From positions 9,528,501 through 9,592,500 of the forward strand of contig NC_037641.1 of NCBI RefSeq assembly GCF_003254395.2: a stretch of 64,000 nucleotides of DNA, given 5' to 3'. Of the stretch, positions 1-12,320 are shown one piece after another. The DNA is from Apis mellifera. Its lineage: Eukaryota; Arthropoda; Insecta; Hymenoptera; Apidae. A program made the translations under genes and the position numbers. The first letter of the stretch is position 1. Each line of letters starts with the position of its first letter. The notes below the pieces were generated by a model. That model was not told the origin of the DNA. It searched no databases and saw only the letters and a list, made by a program, of their open reading frames with translations.

Positions 1-3000
1 GGCCACGAAATAGATGTCATCGTTACCCTTCGAACAGGCCACCGGCCTAGAGACGATCTTTAATCACGGATCCCTTTAGGAACTTATCTGTCACGTTGCA
101 ACATGCCCCTCTCCCTCTCGAGAGGAGAGGAGAAATCCATTTCGTTTCCTTCGAAAACGACTGATCAAAGTAATAATCCTGTGGCGGCGTAAGGAGTGAT
201 GGATCGAATTACCGGCGAGCGGGTTATTAACTCGATTATTGGTTCGTCAAAGCTGTTTAATTAAGCCTCGAAAGCTTAAGATTACTTTTCTTTTTTTTTT
301 TTTCGCACTTTCGGAACAAAACTATCGCGTTGGATTGGAAAATTTATTCCATTTTTAGAATAGAATTATATATCTATTCTATTATACGTAATCGATGACG
401 ATACATATTTTGCGCGTACGAGAATGAATTTTGTACACATAGAAAATATAATATAATATAAAGTGCACGCATTGCACTTATTTCGATAACAATTTATTTC
501 ACGTTGAAACGAAATCGGTTTCATCGAATGGCAGATTAATTTTTCGGAAACTGATTTCGAGCGAAATTTTAACGCTCGTTTTAACGTTTGAAAAATGAAT
601 AAAAACTTTCCATCGTCGAAAATCTCTATAATTATCCGATTCTATTGAACCATAGTTCCTTAATTTCGCGAAACATAAAGATCACTCGATACGATATCAC
701 TCGAGTCACCTAGCAACAACGATCGGCTCGATCAACAACACGTAATACGAGAGAAAGAGAGAGAGAGAGAGAGCATTCAACGAATCCTCTCTCCGACGGT
801 TTAACCCGGGTCGACATCATCGACCGGCCATCAACCGCTTCGCTCATCATCCCTGTCTCCGGATTTCGCATTAACCTTCCCTCGAAAATCGTGAGCGCTC
901 GTTGCTCGACCTTCACGAAGGATCGAAGGTTGAATCGTTTGATGAAATCGTACGGGGATCGTAGACGATTCGTCGATCGGCGCTCGATACTTCCGCGATG
1001 GATTCCCCCTCATCTCAATGTCGTCGATGCGACATTGCCGGCGGAATAATTCAGGTATAATTGACCAGATCGGCTAACAGCCGCTGTTAATTAGTAGTAG
1101 GCAGCCGTGTGGCGCGGAAGGTATGACGCGAAGGTATGATGAGATATGAATCGCGTTGGCGGGTCGTAGGTGGGGCTTGGAGAATGAACGGCGGCCGACA
1201 CGAAACGTTAAGCCGCGTCCACGCTTGGCGAACGAACGCTTGTCGATACGCGGTTTGTTCCACGGGTTTTATAAATAAACGGCGGGCGTTCCGTTTTAAT
1301 ATCACGAAAGGGAGGGAAGATAAAAAATTTTTAGCCCTGAAAAGAGCTCTGTTTTTCATTCTTTATTTCTTGCTCTCTTTTTTTTTGTGGAAGGAAGAGT
1401 TGTGAAAATATTATTATTGGTCGAAAGTAATAGAAACGAACAACGCTTGAAGGGTGGAAAATATCGTTGGCAGGTCGGAAACAGGTTTTTCTAGGTTTTT
1501 CTAGGCACGAGGGTGAGAATTTGTTACACAGATGCTCGACACTTGGGCGCTATAAATTATACGAACGCGAGTGTCCCCCTCAGAATGGTTTCTGTCTTAA
1601 TATTTTTATTCTATTAAGGGAGAGTTTTGTTATCCTTTGCTTCCTTCATATTTCATATTCCTTTCTTTTTTTTTTTAACCCGACGTTCATTTTATAATGA
1701 AAAATAACTTTTTCTCCCGTCCTTTCAACAATCCCACGTGATAAATCTTTTCTGGCGGAACGATTAACCGTTCCCCGACTGTTTATCCATTTCATCCAGA
1801 AGCTCTTTCTCCGCCAACGACGAATTCTCGCTTCATCGACACTTCTTGAGAGCACTCGTAAATATTGGCGAACATTCTCGCGTCTTCATCAACATCGATC
1901 CACAAATCTTTGCCAACCATTTCCACGATTCCGATTAGATTCGCCAATAGTATCGAGAAGAATAAAAAAAAAAGATTAGAAAAAATTAAATTTCAATTCC
2001 GATCTTTTAAAAAATTCTCAGAATTCCTTCTATAGAAATCAATTACCTCTCACATTTTTACGACTTTGACAATTTGCAATCCGTTATATACTGTAAACGC
2101 CTAAACCTTGACGTCCATCAATCGTTTGCTTTGCATTCCCATTCATCCCTGCTTATTCGTTCGTTATAAGCTATATAGACTTTAAACACGGGATAGCACG
2201 GTTGTATGTGCACATAGTTGTTAGCACACGCGCGTACGTGTTGCAGATTGCGCTCGTGCGGGCGATCCACGGTAGCCCGAGGGAATTTCAGGTATCTACT
2301 TACTTGCAAAACACCGCCCCCTTCCCCTCCCCCACCCGATATCAGGCCGCGCGTAATCTCGCTGTTCGGGTATGGCCGCATTATTCGACAGAAAAGTGAA
2401 CGGATTAATGTTAACGAGCTGAAATTATCGACATCAGCCTTCTTGCACGTTCCTAGCGCGAAACGATTTCTCGTCGCTTTTTCTCTCTTCTTCTTCTTTT
2501 TCTTTTTCTTCTTTTCTCGTTTTTTTTTCCCCTCCCTTCATAGTTTGAAGCAGAGTATTGATCGGAGTGGAAGAGATGTTAATGATTCAATATTTAAATT
2601 GTTCTTTAAGTAAATTATGCTTTCTGATTACAACTCGTAGTTGTGTTGAGGAGAAAACTCAATACGATCGATCTTTATCATTCGGATTTTATTCTCGAGT
2701 ATAGAGCAGGTAATAAAATATACGTCGAAAATCCCGTTTTATTTTCGTATTTTCTCAAATTGATATATTTTTATCGTCAATCGTAGAGACGTTTTATCGT
2801 AGGGGTTGTAAAAAAAAGGAAAGAAATTCCGCGTTCGATCCTGTGGAAAAAAATCGAGATTGGATTCTGAATACCGCGAGGAAAGTATCGTCGGCCATTA
2901 AAATATACTGTAAATGTACGCTATAACGTTTACAAGCTTGAAGAATACAGAAAGATACAAAAGAAAGATTAAAAAGAAAAAAAATAAAGAAAAGGAAGTA

Positions 3001-5974
3001 GATTCATTTGGTAGAAATTAAATTTTTCACTCTCCTCGAAACCTACACTTTTCCAAAATGATCAGATATTATTCCGCTTCATCTCGAGGCCACCCTCGTG
3101 GTTAAAAAAAATCCTTATCAAGGTTTGCCACTTTCGAAAAGGGAAGAAAAGAGCTTCGCGAAGGCGTTGGAAAACAATAAGAGTACTTTTATTCAGTCGC
3201 TTAAACCAAATTCGACAATAAATTAACAAGATGTTTGTCCCTTTACTTTTCAAACGAAGCCATGCCTCGCTTACCGCCCTTATCCTCCATCTTTGATCGG
3301 CAAACGAAAGCCAATTACGTATTCATTAACCCGACTTAACCGGCATTTCGTTGAACCCGCGTTTTCCTCAAACTTTCTTCGTCCAAGCAACTCCCTCTCT
3401 CTATACCTTCGCCTTTTCTTCTCCCCTTTTCACCCCTCTTTCCCCCTCCCCCCTTTTCTTCCTCAATGCCGAGTACGAATTGCCAGCGGCAAACAAGACG
3501 TCAGGGAGGCCAAGGTACAATCGTCGGTGTTAACAAGTCACACGTCAGCCCCGAAGAAAATTTATTCGTTTCGCGGTACGGGTGTACGAATATGCAATTT
3601 AATTAAAGGCGTCGACGATATTCACGAGCGTATTTCGCGAAATACACCACTCGTGCCATTTTCCAGGAATAAATCTAACGTCTTGGAGCTCTCCTCCTCT
3701 TCATTTCTCCCGTTGAAATAGCCAGCACGTAATAATCCTGAACGAATTTTTCCAACGCCTACAATCTTCTTTTCTTCTCCATCGCGACGTCTCTTCGCGA
3801 TTTCGATTCGAAATTTATTTATTTTTTATTTTTATTTTTATTATTTTTTTGCAGAAAAATATTTACTCGAATACTCGGTTGTTCGACCGAATTGAAATTT
3901 GGAAATGGAAGAAACAAATAAATGTGGGAAACGTGTATTGGTTTTCCGTTTGTTGCTTTATGAATTTCGAATGGATATTTAAAAAGAAGAAGGTTGAACA
4001 AAAAGTTGTAATTTGTTGTTGTATAATATCGAGATGGAATGGAAAAATTGATGATAACAGGTTGAAATCAATGCAGGTTATTATTAACCTGATTTTTTTT
4101 TCTTTTTAACGAGAATAGGATGGAAAAATTATTTTCTCTCGAAGCACGGATGAGAAATATATACATATCGCGAGCCTGAGGCGATTTCACTGAGTCCGAC
4201 CTCTTCTTATATAAAGACGGATCAAAGGTTATCTCCTAGATTGTACTTTCGCGAGAGATGCTTAAAATTTCGCTCGGTTACTTTCATATTAAAATTATTC
4301 CAAGTAAAATGTATCCGTTTAATCGATTATGAACGAATTGGAATCTCGGTCGAACGGAAGGGGAGCAAATAGAGCGAGTGAGAAACACGGATTCCAAATC
4401 GAATCCAAAATTAAACATCATCGTCTAATCCCGATCTATTCAACGATCGGTGAATTGGACGCTTCGATGACGTCCGAATGTTTAATTCGAAAGGGGATTC
4501 GATTAAAATCTCTCTTCTTAACTGGTATACACGACGATAACCATGCCCGTCTCGAAATCGGGCAAAATCGGATAGAAATGGAAGATGTCCAATGCCGTAG
4601 ACCGATCGTAAAAGTTAGCCGGTCTGATAGCAGTCAGTTCTGGGAGGCTCCGCCCAATTCGATCTCCGTGACTTTTACGACAACATGATCGCAATTGTCG
4701 TTCTAGTTTCCAGCATCATCGAAAAGGATCGTTGCAAGGGAATCCAAATATTTGCACTCTTCGCAAATCGCGCGAATTGTACTGTAAAAAGTAAAATAAA
4801 AACGCTTCATCCTCTTTTTTTACAATGTAATAAGTTTTCATAAAAAAAAGAAGAAAAGAAAAGAAAGAGTGAAAAGAAATTTAAGAGATTTGAGCAACGA
4901 AATCCATTAGGAGATACACGCAGAGGAAATCGTACTATCGAACTTAATTTTTGATTTCATTTCAATACTTGAATCGATTGAATCGAGAATATAAAGAGTC
5001 AATGTGTCCGTAATGTTTAAGCAGAGATTATTAAATGGATCACGTTACGCGTGACCCATATTTTTCCCTGCAAACGAGTATCGCGAATTTTTCCAGGAAT
5101 TATGTCTGTCGCTTATGCATGGAACTTGATAACGAGAACTGAAGATACGATTAAAAATTATCTTCCCCTTTTACACGACTTATCTCGGAAACCGAAACTC
5201 GTAGCTGGATAAATCGAGAAGCGTTTTAAAGATTCCCTGCTTCCGATGATGATCGTTCGCTGTCTTCCGAGTTGTAAAATTTTTTCTTCTAACTTTGATA
5301 GAATTTAACAGAACTCTAAAGACACGCTCGCACTCAAAAAAATACTTCTCGAAACAATCTTTCCCCTCAAGTTGGATCGCGTTATCGTTACAATTTTTGT
5401 CCCGCAAGTATTTTATCTCTTAGTTCTTAGCAATTCGTGATAACAAGGGGCAAAAATTTCGCTTAAACCATGGCCCAATCCCTTTTATTTCAAAGGCCGA
5501 ACTCTTACAACTCTTCCAACTTCGGTCTTTCAACTTCCTCTGCGCCCCTTCCTTTATAATGTCACCGGCAATTAATATATCCCGGTCGTTTCACGGCAAC
5601 TGTCGACTCCTGTATCGATCTTTCTCGTTTATGTCCCATGAAACTGCAAAACTCCCGTCGTACAGTAGTGAAAATTCCATTTCCCGGGTGAAGAAAACGC
5701 GATCGACCCCTTACTACTACCCTCCTCTCCCCTTACGTTACCTCCCCGTAGGTAACGTTGCAACGCACCCATCGCGTGAATTGCATCGGGCTGTCTGAGG
5801 GTTACCGCGTTAAATCGAATCCATTCGCATTTTGATAGCGGAAGAAGAGGTGTTGAAGAAGGAATTATTTTGCAGCGTTTACGATGGGTCGATTTCCTAT
5901 TCCCTCCTTAATTGATGATACCCGGTTGGATTAAATATCCGTCGTTCGCACATTTAAGTGTTAATTGAATTTAC
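1..5974. other. Non-coding stretch, no gene recognised
   Basis: I see no supported gene here. The reading frames present (all under 145 codons) lack recognisable domains and splice context, and many come from pyrimidine-rich tracts. Contents include a GA run near 753-772, poly-T/poly-A tracts, GC-richer islands near 0.8-1.3 kb, 2.2-2.4 kb and 3.3-3.7 kb, and one copy of a dispersed repeat at 5181-5250. The first 60 bases are open in one plus frame and in one minus frame, and could be the edge of an exon cut by the window; I cannot identify it. Confidence 0.6.
5181..5250 (-). repeat. Dispersed repeat copy, related to 15.5-15.8 kb
   Basis: Read on the minus strand, this segment closely matches 15715-15787 on the plus strand. 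It shares the core CTTTAAAACGCTT, then CTCGATTTATCCAG against TTCGATTTATCCAG, then a run ending CCGAGATA against CCGGAGATA. The match also shows as a shared peptide FKTL-DLSSY-FRF in the two translations, but this is a by-product of DNA similarity and not evidence of a gene. The copies are about 10 kb apart and in opposite orientation, so this is a dispersed family and not a local tandem duplication. I cannot name the family. Confidence 0.65.
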
Positions 5975-5976
5975 TA

Positions 5977-6006
5977 TTGGGTTGGCAACTAAGTAATTGC
6001 GGATTT
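5977..6006 (+). repeat. mariner left terminal inverted repeat
   Basis: Thirty bases exactly complementary to 6891-6920. The transposase reading frame opens inside this repeat (TTG at 5997), which shows that the usual 5' untranslated region and start codon have been deleted and that coding sequence now abuts the repeat. Confidence 0.95.
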
Positions 6007-6825
6007 CAGTTGAAGTTGATGACGACCTAATCAAAGCAATAATTGATTCGGATCGTCACAATACAACTCGTGAGATTGCAGAGAAGCTTCATGTATCACA
6101 TACATGCATTGAAAACCATTTAAAACAACTTGGCTATGTTCAAAAACTCGATACATGGGTTCCTCACGAACTGAAAGAAAAGCATTTAACGCAACGCATT
6201 AACAGCTGCGATTTGCTAAAGAAACGTAATGAAAATGATCCATTTTTAAAACGACTGATAACTAGCGATGAAAAATGGATTGTTTACAACAATATCAAGC
6301 GGAAAAGATCGTGGAGCAGGCCACGTGAACCAGCTCAAACAACATCAAAAGCTGGTATTCATCAAAAGAAGGTTTTGTTATCAGTTTGGTGGGATTACAA
6401 AGGAATTGTCTATTTTGAACTCTTACCACCCAATCGAACGATCAATTCTTGTCTACATTGTTGTCTACATTGAACAACTAACGAAATTAAACAATACAAT
6501 TGAAGAAAAGCGGCCCGAATTGACAAATCGAAAAGGTGTTGTATTCCATTATGACAATGCAAGGCCACACACATCTTTGGTCACTCGGCAAAAATTATTG
6601 GAGCTTGGTTGGGATGTTTTGCCACATCCACCATATAGTCCTGACCTTGCACCATCCGATTACTTTTTGTTTCGATCTTTACAAAACTCCTTGAATGGTA
6701 AAAATTTCAATAATGATGATGATATCAAATCGTACCTGATTCAGTTTTTTGCTAATAAAAACCAGAAGTTTTATGAATGTGGGATTATGATGCTGCCTGA
6801 AAGATGGCAAAAGGTCATTGATTAA
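6007..6825 (+). pseudogene. mariner transposase, N-terminally deleted and frameshifted
   Basis: Remnant of a mariner transposase, the cut-and-paste DDE/D enzyme that binds the terminal repeats. The first helix-turn-helix is absent; the frame begins at VEVDDDLI, the linker that precedes the second helix-turn-helix (TTREIAEKLHVSHTCIENHL, about 6061-6120). The first catalytic Asp is in TSDEKW (about 6265-6282). The frame then breaks near 6446-6475, where a 12-bp unit TTGTCTACATTG is tandemly duplicated. Coding resumes in the next frame with VVFHYDNARPHTS (second Asp) and YSPDLAPSDYF (third Asp, 34 residues between), so the D,D34D signature is visible across the break. A stop at 6823-6825 comes just before a short in-frame tail ending at 6844-6846, so a few C-terminal residues are also lost. 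AATAAA is at 6842-6847. At least three lesions make the copy non-functional. Confidence 0.92.
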
Positions 6826-6890
6826 AATAGGCAACACATAGAATAAAGTTATTTAGTTCCATGAAAAAATTCTTTGATTTTCTAAAAAAA

Positions 6891-6920
6891 AAATCCGCAA
6901 TTACTTAGTTGCCAACCCAA
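6891..6920 (-). repeat. mariner right terminal inverted repeat
   Basis: Perfect 30-bp complement of the left end, followed by the TA duplication at 6921-6922. Identity of the ends alongside a disrupted interior suggests that the coding lesions arose after, or independently of, selection on the ends, or that the deleted form itself transposed. Confidence 0.95.
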
Positions 6921-6922
6921 TA

Positions 6923-9900
6923 TATTACAGTTTACTACTGTTCGTTTTAGAACAACAGGATTATAATAAAGTTTATTGTTCAGGATGATTCGTTATTCTT
7001 CAAAATGATATCGCTATTTCGAAGGATGTTGACGCTTTGAAATGAACGTTTGTTGAACGGAGCCAATAAAGCTTTGGCTATCGTGTACGTTTCATACATT
7101 TTCTGATGCGACGTTTTCCAGTGAATCGTGTAAAAATTCTAAAACAACGGATGGAGCCCATTTCTGCTCGTGCTTCAGAATAAAGGTCCTTTGAATTTTA
7201 GTTAAATCTCTCCGCTATCAGCTCTTCTATACGTTCCATTCTATTTTTGAAAATTTATCAATCAAATTTTTTATCGCGAATTATGAGAATTTAGAATATA
7301 TTTATTTTTCATGTATTTTTTTTTTTCTTTATGCAAATACAAATTTGTTTCATCATCGTTTCTCACGCAAACCCGAATTTAATAATAATCAATATTTAAT
7401 AATTAGTAGTATCAATTTAATTAATTAATTATATCTATTTCTACTATATCAATATTTCGTCGTATCGCTATCTGCAATTTAATTAAAACTGGATATCAAT
7501 TTTAATTAATTAATATCTAATAACACTAAAAACAAAGTAAAATGGAATAATTTTTAATTTAAAGAGAAAAAAGTGTTGAATCTAAGAAATAGATTGATAT
7601 CCGTCCAATCTATCTAAGAAATAATAATTGCTTAAAAATTTTCCACGTCGATGATCAATTTACGTATTTCGAATAATGAGACGGAAACACAAATATTTTT
7701 ACAACTTTCTCGCGTATCCAAGTTTGCATCAATTTATATGGGGGGAGGAGGGAGGGGGGACGGATGGGAGTGGTTACTTAATATCAACTTGAAAACTGTT
7801 TAAGATTCAAAAGTGCCGGGGTAGCTCGATGATAGTTCCACGGTTGAATTTAAACGCAAAGTACACCATAAATCTTAAAGCATCTTTAAATAATTACAGA
7901 GCAGACTTGCCGGCTGCGCTGACATAAGACAAGACCCTCCTTGTAGGTCAACTTTTATCCTCTTTGCGACGTTCCTGCGACTTCTTATTCAAATAAAGCG
8001 CCCCCTCCGCGGCAACGGAAACTGTTTGTTAAATCTCTGTGTTGTGCGCGTTTCCAAGGATTAAAAATCTCCTCCTTCTTCCTTACTTCCTTACTTTCTG
8101 TGGGGAAATTTTTGTCTGGAAATCTGTGCGGACAAAGGGAGTGTTCGGTTGTCCCTTTTCTTTTCCTTCCTTTTCCTTTTTTTTTTTTTTTCCTTAAAAA
8201 TTATTTCCATAAAATTGCGACGTCTACAACGTCGAGTAAAAGTAATTATCTTATCTTTATATTTATCGCTCGTGCTATCGTTTAAGGGTTTTATACGTAT
8301 ATATATATATAGTTATACAGGTATACATACAAACATAGAACGTTTCAACGTGTATATACAAGTTATGAAATATCGTTATTTAATAACACTCAGAAATTTA
8401 AACGCAACATCTCCATATTTCATGCAAATCCACGATCGTTAAACTGTATTGTTTGTATGCAATTACGCTACTTTAAACTGTATTACTTTATCAAATATTC
8501 AGTATGCATACACATCCCCGTTAAATAACTTCACCGTAGACAAACACGACAGGTTACCTCTTGCGTACAATTTCCTCGCTCGATTTACCACTCCCTTCCT
8601 CCTCCCCCCCCTTCATCACCGGTTTTTCTTTTCCATTCTTTGGTTTAAATGTTTCTTCGATGCCGCCAACGGCGCCAGCCGAACAAGATATCCGTTATCG
8701 AGGCCTTTGGATGCGGATAAATCCTTCATTTGATGTCTTTCTGATAGAGCAAACCCCTTTCCTTTCGAGAGTCGTCCGCTCGTGCAAATTCTTTCCGCCT
8801 CGCGAGACGCATCGATTCGAGCATTCACCTTTTACGCTCGGCCATGCGTACAGGTAAGATACTTTAGGATGGGCGGGCTGAAACTCTTTTTTTCTTTCCA
8901 TTCGTGAAAGTAATTTATCTGGAAAATGCGCGGTGGGGATTGCATTGTCGTCGCGCGTGTACATATAGAATGAAATAAATCATTATTTTATCTTTCCTCG
9001 GAGAAATGTTAATTTTTTTTTGTTTTTATTTAAAGATCGGTTTAAAAAAAGGAAAGGATAAAAGACGAACTCACGCTACAATGATATATCGAATCAAGAG
9101 AGCGAAGAAAGAATATTTGAATATTCTTTGTTTGAAATTTAATTAATAGGATTCGTTTCTCTTACCTTTTAAAATGGTGAAATCGGGACAAAAGATATGG
9201 AATTTCCATAGCGAGGGAAAAGTATTTTCCTTTCATGTTTTTTAGAAAAAAAAAAAAAAGAAAGAAAAAGGAAAGAAAAAAAAAATTAACTCCATGAAAA
9301 TTTTCTCCTTTCTTCTCGTATTCTTTTCAAATGGTACACCGATTATATAATAGAAGTGTACTTACAATTGAAACTTTTTTAAAATCCATTTAATCTCCCT
9401 CCGTGAATTCAAACACGCATTTCCAAATAATCGTTTATATATACTCACTCATATTCTCTATTCGCTCAATTTCTAAAATCTATTTCTTATTAATTAATCT
9501 CTTCGACCATTTTTACTATATAAAATATATATCCAATCCAAAAAAAAATCCACTGTACGTTTATAATCATCGTTCTACAGGCGATACTCGCTATTCCAAC
9601 AATAGTGTTGCGAATTCCCTTGACGGTCAATGTGTACGTGTCACTCGTGTAAATCATCAGATTCGAAACAACGCGTTACCTGGTATCGAACTGTATCCTA
9701 TCGTAATCGTGCGCAAATGTGCATTACGTCATCGTTTCCCGCTTTATACCGGCGCAAGTAAATACACCCATTACAGACCAGACGCACACACACGCGTGTA
9801 TGCACATATATATTCCTATCTAGCCACGATATATATATATATATCCTGTCAGAATATCAAACTTCGCGAATCTCGAAATAAAAGAGAGGAAGATGGGTCG

Positions 9901-12320
9901 AAGAGGGTTGGAGATGATGGTGGATGGGGGTTGAAAAGTTCAAGCGTGAGTGGTTGAAAAAAAAAAGAGAAGAAAAAAAGAGAAAAAAAACGTCGAGGTT
10001 TTTATAGTTAGACAGTATCGATGCATCAGCCTCGAAACTTGGAGGGAAAGTTGCACAGGTGGAAATGCGCGAGGTGATAAATGATAAGTTTATTGTTTCT
10101 TTTCCGTTCAACAATTCGAAAATCTGTATTGATTGGATTAGATTAGTTGGAAACGTAAGTTTCGATTTAATTTCTTGTCCCTCTGAAAAGCTTATATCGT
10201 TCTTTCATTTCGTTGTTATGAACAGTATTAGTTTGTAATGTGAATTTTTTTCAAAAGTAAATAGGATCGTTGATTGGGTATTATCTCTGAATTGAATCAA
10301 CGATATTTCTTGAAGATACATAGTTTCGATAATTTATAATGTGTACACAATTGTGGTGTAACAATTTGATAAGACATTGTAAAAAAGTCGAAAGTTTTTT
10401 TTTTGAACGATTAAATTTCCTCTTCTAAACTTTTTCTTCTTCTTCTTCTTCGTATAATATACTATTTTCGTGCACTGAAAGATATTTGTAGTCGAAATAA
10501 TTTGCACGTTATAAGTGGATCCTGTATATATTCGGTGGTGTCAAGGGTGATAAAACTTTTTGAAACATCAACTGTATGAATAGTCATGTTAATAAACATG
10601 CAAATTTATCTTTCTAGCATACATATTCCTCTATCTTCATGTTACATCTTCGTGTAACATGTAAAATCTTGTCTTAAAAAAATCTTATAAATATTTCTTT
10701 TGTGCAATTTTAATTTTTTTTTTTGTTAATTTTGCATTGCTAATTATCTGTTAACGGTATAATGATAATTATTAAAAACGATCGTTAGTAATAACGGATA
10801 TAAGAGAATCGAGGCTGAGAATTTTGGACATTGAACTATGCGTGTAACAATATTGTATTATACTTACAACACTATAGAAATAAATATTGATATTCCAATT
10901 ACTCTAAGTGCAGTTGAGATAAGGATTCCAAGCTTCCCAGTATATAAATATTAACACTGTACTGTACAAAGTACTCACGTCAATTAGTCCTCCTATAATT
11001 TAATATTTTTAAAAAACAAAATGAAATTTCATCGCACGTTGATAAAAAAAAATATATATATATATAACAGAATTTAATTTAATTTCATAGAATTTTCGTT
11101 AAAAAAAAAAAAAGAAGATACTTTTCTATTAAAAACTTGCAAACTTTCACGTTTCATCAAAGTTATATTTCTATAAAGTTAATAACGTGTCCTTTCGGAT
11201 TAATTTCGACAACTATTTCCACTGTGTGCAACGCGACACGGTTCACGGAAATCTGTTTCATGAACACAGAAACACTCGACGCTGCCGTTTCTTAAGACAG
11301 ATATTGCTTTCATCGTTTCTTTTGAAGTTCACCGAATTAATGACGGAAGTTCACCGAAAGTAATATCGAAGCCGCGGGGCAATTCAGTTTATTTAACTGT
11401 GGTATTGGACGCCGTCGTCGTCTCCAAGTATCGACTGGTCAATATCGACGCCATAAGAAACAAGAAAAATAACATCCCTCTTGTACGGAAAACATTTTAT
11501 CGAACCTCGATACACCGAACGGAAATAATATACTAATAATTTCAAAGTACCATCGAGCTTCTCGATTATGCGGATTATTTCTTACTTTCAACGACGAAAT
11601 AAAACGAAATCAAAGTATTAGCCAACTTTAACAATCCGCTTGAAGAACTATTTAATGCAAAAAATTGAACTCGTACTTACTTATTTCGACAATTTTAACA
11701 TTGACGACATTTAATTATAAAATGATCGATATCGAGAGAGAGAGAGAGGGGATAATTTCGCGGACACAAAATGCAATAAGAAATCGCATTTAAATTGGCG
11801 AAACGTTTTTCAAGGATCCGATTGTTCGCTTGTTTTATATTAATAAACGCCTATCGATGTTTCCAAATTGTATTCGAAATAATATTCGAAACGCAGAGGC
11901 CAAGATGAACGCACGCATATGTTGCCTGCCGGAAGCGCACGTGCGCTAGAGAGTCGACAGAACGTCGATCGGTTACGGTTACGAGAGATGAAATTAAATC
12001 AGATTTAATTAAAACGAAGCAATTTATAAAACAATAGCACGGGCTAATGGGAAGAATTACTAAAATGTGATTAATGCGAGGCAATCTCGTTTCTTTTTTT
12101 TCTTTTTTTTTTTTTTCACGCGACAGGTTGGAAGGTAATTTAAAACGATCATAAAGAATTCAAGAGAGTTACATTAACTTTTGTCTCCCGTTCAGTTTTT
12201 ATCCCATCCCACATATCAATGTTTAATTTATTAACTCTGATGTGTTATAACCATCGCGGGTTACGCAATTAATTTATCGTATCAAATTTTGATTATCGTA
12301 ACAAATATCTAATCTCTATC
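6923..12320. other. Non-coding stretch, no gene recognised
   Basis: No convincing gene. It contains AT-rich sequence with short repeats (around 7.37-7.56 kb, rich in TTAATTAA), a G-rich tract at 7740-7768, TA microsatellites near 8297-8311, 9830-9843 and 11051-11066, long A- or T-rich tracts near 9241-9290 and 9957-9990, a GA run near 11734-11749, and a poly-T block near 12092-12117. Reading frames here (the longest 184 codons at 9403-9957) show no domain and are rich in Ile/Tyr/Ser, as expected from AT-rich noise. Confidence 0.6.
7740..7768 (+). other. G-quadruplex-type G-rich tract
   Basis: Four runs of at least three G (7740-7745, 7750-7752, 7754-7759, 7766-7768) separated by loops of 1 to 6 bases satisfy the usual quadruplex pattern on the plus strand. 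Whether it folds in vivo is unknown; it may simply be a G-rich low-complexity tract. Confidence 0.5.

Larger units (their letters stand above)
5977..6920 (+). mobile_element. mariner (Tc1/mariner family) element, internally deleted
   Basis: A 944-bp element with 30-bp terminal inverted repeats that are identical at the two ends (5977-6006 and 6891-6920), beginning TTGGGTTGGCAACTAAG. It is flanked by the TA target duplication expected of mariners (5975-5976 and 6921-6922). Intact mariners are about 1.3 kb, so roughly 340 bp are missing. The loss lies just inside the left end, where the 5' untranslated region and first DNA-binding domain should be. The interior encodes a broken D,D34D transposase. 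The ends resemble the honey-bee AmMar1 type from memory. The element cannot make its own transposase, but its intact ends could in principle be mobilised in trans. Confidence 0.95.
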
